From assembly GCA_045595365.1 (NCBI GenBank), contig JAZOAI010000016.1, forward strand, positions 1 through 54,857: a DNA stretch of 54,857 nucleotides, in the 5' to 3' direction. Shown piece by piece: positions 50,035 through 54,857 of this stretch. The first letter of the stretch is position 1; each line of letters starts with the position of its first letter. The notes beneath the pieces are model-generated. The model made no database searches and was not told where the DNA came from. It saw only the letters and a list, made by a program, of their open reading frames with translations. This DNA comes from SIG480 sp045595365 (lineage in GTDB: Bacteria > Bacillota > Clostridia > Oscillospirales > JAAYXM01). The translations under genes and the position numbers were made by a program.

Positions 50035-51280
50035 ATTCTCTTATTTGCCCGTTTCCGTGGATAACATATTTTGCCGAGGTCAGCGCGCGAAGTCCCATCG
50101 GGCCGCGCGCGTGGAGCTTTTGCGTGCTTATTCCGATTTCGGCGCCGAAGCCGAATTCAAACCCGTCGGTAAAGCGCGTAGAGGCGTTTACATACACTGC
50201 AGCAGCATCAATCTCATTCAAAAACCGCTCAGCGCTTTCGGTGTTTTCGGTTATTATAGCTTCGGAATGCTTGGTGTTATACTTATTTATGTGGGCTATC
50301 GCCTCATCGATAGAATCCACAACCCGAAGAGAGATTATAGCATCGAGATATTCCCTTCCCCAGTCAATCTCGAGAGCCTTCTTCGCCCCCGTGGCAAGTA
50401 GGAGCGCACGCTCATCAGCGCGGATTTCAACTCCCTTTTCAGCAAGAGCCGCTGCAATGTTCGGAATTGCTTTTTCTGCTATTGCACTGTGAACAACGAG
50501 CGACTCACACGCGTTGCAAACGCCAAGGCGCTGTGTTTTTGCGTTTATTATAATCTTCTTCGCCATATCAATGTCAGCAAACTCGTCAACGTATATATGG
50601 CAGTTTCCCGTTCCCGTTTCGATTACGGGAATCGTGCTTGTTTCCACAACCGTTTTTATAAGCCCTGCCCCTCCGCGGGGTATGAGAACGTCTACATATC
50701 CGTTAAGGCGCATAAGCTCCCTCGCCGTTTCTCTCGACGTATCCGTGACAAGCTGAATTGCATCACACGCAATTCCGCATTCGGAAATCGCCTCCCGCAG
50801 ACTATCTGCAATCGCAATATTTGAGCTTATCGCATCACTGCCTCCGCGAAGAATGACAGCGTTTCCCGTTTTGAAGCAAAGCCCGAAGGCATCTGACGTG
50901 ACATTCGGGCGCGATTCGTAAATAATCCCGATAACACCGATGGGGACTCTCTTTTCTTCGATAATCAACCCGTTTGGCCGAGTTGAGCTTGACACTATCT
51001 CCCCGAGAGGAGACGAAAGCTCTGCCACCTGGCAAAGCCCCTCGCTCATCGCGGCTATCCGCCCCTTGTCAAGGCGCAATCTGTCAATAAGCGCAGGCGA
51101 CATCCCCGCCTCCTCGGCGCGCTTGACGTCAATCGCGTTTGCATCTAAAATCTTATCAGTGTTTTCAACGAGCTTTTCCGCCGCCAAAACAAGCGCACGG
51201 CTTTTTTCTTCTTCAGAAAGCAAATTGAGCGAGCTTGCGGCATTCCTTGCCCGCTCTCCCATTTTTCTAAGGTAGTCCAT
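50033..51280 (-). CDS. proA: Gamma-glutamyl phosphate reductase
   Basis: The second step of proline synthesis: NADPH reduction of gamma-glutamyl phosphate to glutamate semialdehyde. At 415 residues it is normal length. Marks are RPNVTSDAFGLCFKTGNAVI, LRGGSDAISSN, the catalytic Cys in RLGVCNACESLVVH, PRGGAGLI and ARGPMGLRALTSAKYVI. proB is not in the window. It follows the C_GCAxxG_C_C gene by 4 nt. Confidence 0.96.
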   Translation of the reverse strand: MDYLRKMGERARNAASSLNLLSEEEKSRALVLAAEKLVENTDKILDANAIDVKRAEEAGMSPALIDRLRLDKGRIAAMSEGLCQVAELSSPLGEIVSSSTRPNGLIIEEKRVPIGVIGIIYESRPNVTSDAFGLCFKTGNAVILRGGSDAISSNIAIADSLREAISECGIACDAIQLVTDTSRETARELMRLNGYVDVLIPRGGAGLIKTVVETSTIPVIETGTGNCHIYVDEFADIDMAKKIIINAKTQRLGVCNACESLVVHSAIAEKAIPNIAAALAEKGVEIRADERALLLATGAKKALEIDWGREYLDAIISLRVVDSIDEAIAHINKYNTKHSEAIITENTESAERFLNEIDAAAVYVNASTRFTDGFEFGFGAEIGISTQKLHARGPMGLRALTSAKYVIHGNGQIRE

Positions 51281-51284
51281 ACTT

Positions 51285-51698
51285 CTATTCCCCGATTACT
51301 TCGTCTGCAATATCTGCGGCTATCTCGCAAAATGTCCGGCATGGGCGAACACCCGGAGCGTTTCCCTTTTGCAGCGCGAGAAGCTCGGAGCAGATAAGCG
51401 AGCCCGCCTCTTTTTCAAACTTCTCCATCGCGCCGCGGCAGCGCGCGTAGTGTGCCTGTTTCTCATCAGTTGCAGAAGAATCTGAATATCCGCACCCGAG
51501 GCCTATTGCCATAATCATTCCGCTCACTGCGCCGCAAAGCTCTCGCCTTCCTGCAACACCTCCGCCAAAGCCTGATGCAAGCTTTGTCATGGTATTAAGC
51601 GGAATGCCGAATCTCTCTGCAAACGCCCCTGCAACGGACTGCGCACAGTTATACCCTTCATCAAACAGCTCGACTGCTCGTCTTCCGTATTCAGACAT
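51285..51698 (-). CDS. C_GCAxxG_C_C family protein
   Basis: A 137-residue family of unknown function, named for its conserved Cys pattern. Here it reads YNCAQSVAGAF, FGGGVAGRRELCGAVSGMIMAIG, CRGAMEKF, LICSELL and RPCRTFCEIAADI. The Cys set suggests a redox or metal role. The start is the ATG 8 nt after GAGGA; a GTG five codons earlier overlaps that box. It is co-transcribed with proA. Confidence 0.9.
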   Translation of the reverse strand: MSEYGRRAVELFDEGYNCAQSVAGAFAERFGIPLNTMTKLASGFGGGVAGRRELCGAVSGMIMAIGLGCGYSDSSATDEKQAHYARCRGAMEKFEKEAGSLICSELLALQKGNAPGVRPCRTFCEIAADIADEVIGE

Positions 51699-51736
51699 AT
51701 TGTTTTTCCTCACTTTGTATGTTTTCTCTCGTAATT

Positions 51737-51765
51737 ATTATACACTCTCTGCATCCGATTTGGAA
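51737..51765 (-). promoter_or_regulatory. Candidate promoter of the C_GCAxxG-proA operon
   Basis: TTCCAA (51760-51765, weak), 17 nt, TATAAT (51737-51742) on the minus strand, about 40 nt before the first start codon. It lies inside the spoIIID-C_GCAxxG gap. Confidence 0.4.
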
Positions 51766-51776
51766 GAAAAATTTTG

Positions 51777-52028
51777 TTATTCGCCGCGATATTTTTTTCG
51801 CGTTGCTGCTCCCCCTCGCAAATGTCGCTCTGCTTTATTTTCATCAAGAACGCGCTTCACTTCAAGATACAGATTCTTATCAAAGCTTTGAAGCCGCTCC
51901 ACTATATCCTTGTGTACCGTGGATTTTGATATGTAAAACTTCCTGGCAGTTTCCCTGACCGTGCTCTTATTTTCAATAACATAGTGAGCGAGTTCAATCG
52001 CCCTCTCCTCGATATACGTTTTAGCCAC
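51777..52028 (-). CDS. spoIIID: Sporulation transcriptional regulator SpoIIID
   Basis: A mother-cell DNA-binding protein that tunes the SigE regulon and sigK. 83 residues with a helix-turn-helix TVRETARKFYISKSTVHKDI and the hallmark C-terminal basic stretch AERHLRGGAATRKKYRGE. The GTG start follows AAGGAGG with 9-nt spacing. A SigE-like promoter lies just upstream. Confidence 0.96.
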   Translation of the reverse strand: MAKTYIEERAIELAHYVIENKSTVRETARKFYISKSTVHKDIVERLQSFDKNLYLEVKRVLDENKAERHLRGGAATRKKYRGE

Positions 52029-52054
52029 CCAAAGAAGCCTCCTTCCATATTTTA

Positions 52055-52083
52055 TTTATATGAGCTATTTTATAAAACTATTC
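52055..52083 (-). promoter_or_regulatory. SigE-like promoter of spoIIID
   Basis: On the minus strand GAATAGT (52077-52083), 14 nt, CATATAAA (52055-52062). The B. subtilis SigE consensus is KMATATT, 14-15 nt, CATACAMT, so the match is 6 of 7 and 6 of 8. spoIIID is a SigE target in B. subtilis, which supports the reading. Confidence 0.5.
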
Positions 52084-52170
52084 TGAAATTCCTGTTGACT
52101 TGAGTCGTTTTTGGGTTTAAAATGAACGTTGTTATAATTTAACGATATTCTTCGGAAGGGTTGATATATT

Positions 52171-52750
52171 ATGAAACGCATGCAGCTTCCGGACCACCGC
52201 TCAACCGTTCTCTTTTTTCTTTTTATCTGGGTTATGTATGCCGTCGTTTATATGACGAAAAACTGCTATACCGCAGCTATGGCTTCCATCGTGAATGACG
52301 GGATTATGACAAAATCACAGACAGGGCTTATCGCCGCAGCTTTTTATCTTTCTTATGCCCCGTTTCATCAAGGAAGAGCTTTCAGGGCTTCGCAACATAG
52401 CTCTTATAAACCTCCCGCTTATTGCACTTTGCATTTTGGTAGGCGAATTTTCCTCTTTCACAGCAGTTACGATCCTCTGTCTCATTTCTGCTTGCTCGGC
52501 GGTTATGGCAGTTCTTCGCTCGTACTATTCCGCAAGCTTTGCTAAATACGGCAAGAACGGTGAGGTTGCGGGCATCGTTAACGCCTGTTCCTCGCTCGGC
52601 ATTGTTGTCCAGAGCTACGGGCTTGCCAAAGTTGCAGACGCATTTGACTGGCCGATGGTCTTTACCGTCATCACCATTTTGTGGGTTTGCTTCCTTCTTA
52701 TCACAACCTGCATTCTCCCGCTCTGGAAAAAATTCAAAAAAACAAATTAA
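52171..52750 (+). pseudogene. MFS transporter broken by internal deletion and frameshift
   Basis: The ATG at 52171 opens a good MFS N terminus (FFLFIWVMYAVVYMTKN, then TGLIAAAFYLSYA, about 65 codons, helices 1-2). Near 52350 the matching protein switches to the +1 frame and continues as a typical MFS C terminus (RFIKEELSGLRN to the end, about 128 codons, last four helices), ending at 52750. A normal MFS protein has about 400 residues, so about half, from helix 2 to helix 8 or so, is missing. The first frame runs on to 52545 with non-MFS sequence. No functional transporter can be made. Confidence 0.85.
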
Positions 52751-52787
52751 AAAAATCTCCGCAGAAAATCTGCGGAGATTTTTTTAG
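52749..52787 (+). terminator. Terminator after the MFS remnant
   Basis: Stem AATCTCCGCAG/CTGCGGAGATT with an AAAAT loop, an A-run upstream and T7 downstream. Confidence 0.88.
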
Positions 52788-52817
52788 TTTTTATCCGTTC
52801 TTTTATGTAAAATGCTC

Positions 52818-52846
52818 TTGCTAAATCGGGCATTTTGTGTTAAATT
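52818..52846 (+). promoter_or_regulatory. Candidate promoter of pduL
   Basis: TTGCTA (52818-52823), 17 nt, TAAATT (52841-52846); other AT-rich -10 options lie just downstream. Confidence 0.35.
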
Positions 52847-52894
52847 ATATAAGGTTAATAGTTACATTATATATAAGAAAGGATTGTTTTTACT

Positions 52895-53473
52895 ATGGCA
52901 GATTCAAAAGTTTTAGTTGAAACCTCATCCCGTCACGTTCACGTGACGAAGGAGCACCTCGAAATTCTTTTCGGAAAAGGAGCAGTTCTTCACAACAAGC
53001 GCGAGCTTTCTCAGCCCGGCCAGTTCCTCACTGAAGAGAAGGTCACTCTCGTTGGCCCGAAGCGCTCAATCGCAAACGTTTCTATCCTCGGCCCGGAGAG
53101 ACCTGCTACACAGGTTGAGGTTTCTCTCACAGACGCCCGCACACTCGGCGTATCTGCTCCTATTCGCGAGAGCGGAGATGTTGCAGGCAGCGCAGGTTGC
53201 AAGCTCGTTGGCCCGGCAGGCGAGGTTGACCTCACAGAAGGCGTTATCGCCGCAAAGCGCCACATCCACCTCACCCCGAAGGAAGCTTCTGAGTTTGGTG
53301 TTTCCGATAAGGAAATCGTTTCTGTTAAGATTGACAGCGAGCGCGCTCTCACCTTTGATGAGGTTGTTGTACGCGTAAGCGAGAAGTTTGCTCCTGCTAT
53401 GCACGTTGATACTGACGAATCAAACGCTGCTGCGCTTTCCGGAGAAGTTTACGGCATTATTATAAAGAAGTAA
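52895..53473 (+). CDS. pduL: Phosphate propanoyltransferase PduL (phosphotransacylase)
   Basis: Converts acyl-CoA and phosphate to acyl-phosphate. The 192-residue protein has the two PduL His motifs, TSSRHVHVTKEHL (9-21) and AAKRHIHLTPKEASEFG, which bind the metals, plus SQPGQFLTEEKVTLVGPK and SGDVAGSAGCKLVGP. It starts directly with the catalytic domain and lacks the N-terminal encapsulation peptide of microcompartment PduL. So it is probably the general phosphotransacetylase of the cell, next to PFOR. RBS AAAGGA. Confidence 0.93.
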   Translation: MADSKVLVETSSRHVHVTKEHLEILFGKGAVLHNKRELSQPGQFLTEEKVTLVGPKRSIANVSILGPERPATQVEVSLTDARTLGVSAPIRESGDVAGSAGCKLVGPAGEVDLTEGVIAAKRHIHLTPKEASEFGVSDKEIVSVKIDSERALTFDEVVVRVSEKFAPAMHVDTDESNAAALSGEVYGIIIKK

Positions 53474-53478
53474 GAACT

Positions 53479-54039
53479 ATGCTTTGCGATTTGGTTTTAA
53501 AAAGCAGATCCTGCAGGCGTTTTGATGAAAGCTTCAGAGTTTCCCGAGAGGCTCTTGTGAGCCTCTGCGAGCTTGCGAGATATACTCCGAGCGGAGCAAA
53601 CCTCCAGACCTGCAAGTTCCGCCTTGTAACCTCTCTCGAGGAGTGTGCCAAGGTTTTGTCCGAAACTCGATGGGGCGGGTATATTAAAGACGGCTTTCCA
53701 AAAGAAGGAGAGCGCCCTACGGGGTTTATAATCATCCTCAACGACACTGCCATCTCCAAAGGCGCACCGGTTGACGTCGGAATCATCGCTCAGACTATGT
53801 TCCTCGGTGCTACTGAAAAGGGGCTTGGCGGATGTATGATCGGAAGCTTCAATAACGAAAAAATCAAGAGTATTCTCTCTATCCCCGATCACCTTAATGT
53901 CGAGCTTATTTTGGCTATCGGAAAGCCGATTGAGACGATTGTTGTCGAGGATATTCGCGATGGTAACGTCAGATACTGGCGTGACGAGGAGCGCGTTCAT
54001 CACGTTCCGAAGCGCCCGCTTTCAGAGCTGATCATTTAA
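53479..54039 (+). CDS. Nitroreductase family protein
   Basis: A 186-residue FMN-dependent flavoprotein. The N terminus KSRSCRRFDESF and ARYTPSGANLQTCKFRLV gives the flavin-binding Arg and Ser/Asn residues; LGATEKGLGGCMIGSFN is the second flavin site. The C terminus extends with Trp-Arg-rich sequence (RYWRDEERVHHVPKRP). It starts 5 nt after the pduL stop, so the two are co-transcribed. The substrate is unknown; a role in electron balance with PFOR is possible. Confidence 0.92.
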   Translation: MLCDLVLKSRSCRRFDESFRVSREALVSLCELARYTPSGANLQTCKFRLVTSLEECAKVLSETRWGGYIKDGFPKEGERPTGFIIILNDTAISKGAPVDVGIIAQTMFLGATEKGLGGCMIGSFNNEKIKSILSIPDHLNVELILAIGKPIETIVVEDIRDGNVRYWRDEERVHHVPKRPLSELII

Positions 54040-54052
54040 CCCAAATTCATTA

Positions 54053-54096
54053 CGGCAGATTTGTATATGCAAATCTGCCGGATTGAGCGTTTTTCA
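54053..54096 (+). terminator. Hairpin after the nitroreductase gene
   Basis: A perfect 11-bp stem CGGCAGATTTG/CAAATCTGCCG with a 6-nt loop. The T5 run comes 9 nt after the stem, so it is a weak or non-standard terminator; partial read-through into the PFOR gene is possible. Confidence 0.5.
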
Positions 54097-54107
54097 GTAA
54101 ATAATTG

Positions 54108-54136
54108 TTTACTTTTTGTCATATCAGTGATAAAAT
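54108..54136 (+). promoter_or_regulatory. Candidate promoter of the PFOR gene
   Basis: TTTACT (54108-54113), 17 nt, TAAAAT (54131-54136), about 35 nt before the ATG. Confidence 0.45.
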
Positions 54137-54170
54137 AATATATCAGAAAAGAACAAGGAGGAAAAGTATC

Positions 54171-54857
54171 ATGGCAAGAAAAAAAGTTTCCATGGACGGT
54201 AACACAGCTGCGGCTCACGTAAGCTATGCGTTTACTGAAGTTGCTGCTATTTACCCGATCACACCTTCCAGCCCGATGGCTGAAGTTACAGACACATGGT
54301 CTGCAACAGACAAAAACATTTTCGGAGAACCCGCAAGAAACATCTTCGGCGACAGAGTCAAGATGGTTGAAATGCAGTCCGAAGCAGGCGCAGCAGGTGC
54401 TGTTCACGGCTCACTCGCTGCAGGTGCTCTCACAACAACCTACACTGCATCACAGGGTCTTCTCCTTATGATTCCGAATATGTATAAGATCGCAGGTGAG
54501 CTTCTCCCGAGCGTTATCCACGTTTCCGCTCGTTGCGTTGCTTCCCATGCACTCAACATCTTCGGTGACCATTCCGACGTTTATGCTTGCCGTCAGACAG
54601 GTTATGCTATGATGGCAGAAACAAACCAGCAGGAAATCATGGACCTCGGCGCAGTTGCTCACCTTGCAACAATCAAGGGCCGCGTTCCGTTCCTCAACTT
54701 CTTCGACGGTTTCAGAACTTCTCACGAAATTCAGAAGATCGAAGCCTGGGATTATGAAGATCTCAAGGAAATGGTTGATATGGACGCAGTTGCAGAGTTC
54801 CGCGCACGCGCACTCAACCCTGAGCACCCCGTTCTCCGCGGCTCCGCAGAAAACGGC
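54171..54857 (+). CDS. nifJ: Pyruvate:ferredoxin (flavodoxin) oxidoreductase, 5' part
   Basis: Oxidatively decarboxylates pyruvate to acetyl-CoA and reduced ferredoxin. The frame runs open through the right edge: 229 of about 1170-1180 codons. It starts MARKKVSMDGNTAAAHVSYA behind AAGGAGGAAAAGTATC. Domain I of PFOR is clear: EVAAIYPITPSSPMAE (with the pyruvate-contacting Thr), MVEMQSEAGAAGAVHGSLAAG, TYTASQGLLLMIPNMYKIAG, FGDHSDVYACRQTG and FLNFFDGFRTSHEIQKI. It fits a strict anaerobe. Confidence 0.97.
   Translation, partial: MARKKVSMDGNTAAAHVSYAFTEVAAIYPITPSSPMAEVTDTWSATDKNIFGEPARNIFGDRVKMVEMQSEAGAAGAVHGSLAAGALTTTYTASQGLLLMIPNMYKIAGELLPSVIHVSARCVASHALNIFGDHSDVYACRQTGYAMMAETNQQEIMDLGAVAHLATIKGRVPFLNFFDGFRTSHEIQKIEAWDYEDLKEMVDMDAVAEFRARALNPEHPVLRGSAENG

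Noticed and set aside
52355..52750. 131-codon ORF as an independent small membrane protein
   Set aside because: It matches only the C-terminal third of an MFS transporter, its first codons have no ribosome binding site, and the missing N terminus lies just upstream in another frame.

Overview
The window looks like a chromosomal segment of a spore-forming, anaerobic member of the Firmicutes (class Clostridia). The evidence is AT-rich intergenic DNA with consensus sigma-A promoters and AGGAGG ribosome binding sites, a sporulation gene set (sigH, spoIIID, spoVM, yunB, a SleB-type hydrolase), pyruvate:ferredoxin oxidoreductase, and Clostridia-type families (zf-trcl zinc ribbon, TIGR03960/DUF2344 pair, C_GCAxxG_C_C protein). 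The genus cannot be told from the sequence. No phage, transposase or CRISPR array is visible; two genes are decayed by internal deletion.

Layout. 1-140: two strong tandem leftward promoters at the edge, as expected upstream of an rRNA/tRNA operon lying outside the window. 290-3169: metAA, a sleB-like gene, rpmB and mgtC, separated by clear terminators. 3217-7340 (-): pth-mfd. 7358-13783 (-): a six-gene cluster of DegT aminotransferase, PIG-L deacetylase, NagB-like isomerase, Gfo/Idh/MocA dehydrogenase, PfkB kinase and ROK repressor, with its own promoters and candidate palindromic operators. It is the best candidate here for an undescribed amino-sugar or aminocyclitol pathway. 13871-18371: a tRNA methyltransferase gene (-), then rny-ymdB-yhaO-like (+). 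18648-19801 (+): rpsF-ssb-rpsR. 19856-27796 (-): a CapD/FlaA1-type dehydratase, a GntP permease, an Sfp-type transferase, the TIGR03960/DUF2344 pair, a zinc-ribbon protein and sigH. 27941-34467 (-): a tight ftsK/spoIIIE-ygiQ-ruvC-ruvA-ruvB operon. 34582-40605 (-): an intact DUF4838 gene, a deletion-derived DUF4838 remnant with its own terminator, a PutP-type symporter, and an AGCS symporter behind a glycine riboswitch. 40627-44668 (-): ligA-ycxB-like-trmO-ZIP. 44738-48702: yunB, tRNA-Asp and tRNA-Thr, an SDR, an unannotated spoVM of 23 codons preceded by a 48-codon hydrophobic ORF, and pepF. 48813-52750: a conserved-looking hypothetical, a double-OB SSB-like protein, proA with a C_GCAxxG_C_C gene, spoIIID with a SigE-like promoter, and a broken MFS gene. 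52818-54857 (+): pduL, a nitroreductase and the 5' part of PFOR, an acetyl-CoA/energy block.

How the genes fit together. PFOR makes acetyl-CoA from pyruvate, and PduL can convert it to acetyl-phosphate for ATP. MetA, with Glu111, should use acetyl-CoA to activate homoserine. The sporulation genes cover entry (SigH), mother-cell regulation (SpoIIID), coat basement assembly (SpoVM), YunB, chromosome translocation (SpoIIIE/FtsK) and germination-type wall lysis (SleB-like). The glycine riboswitch indicates that the AGCS symporter moves glycine.
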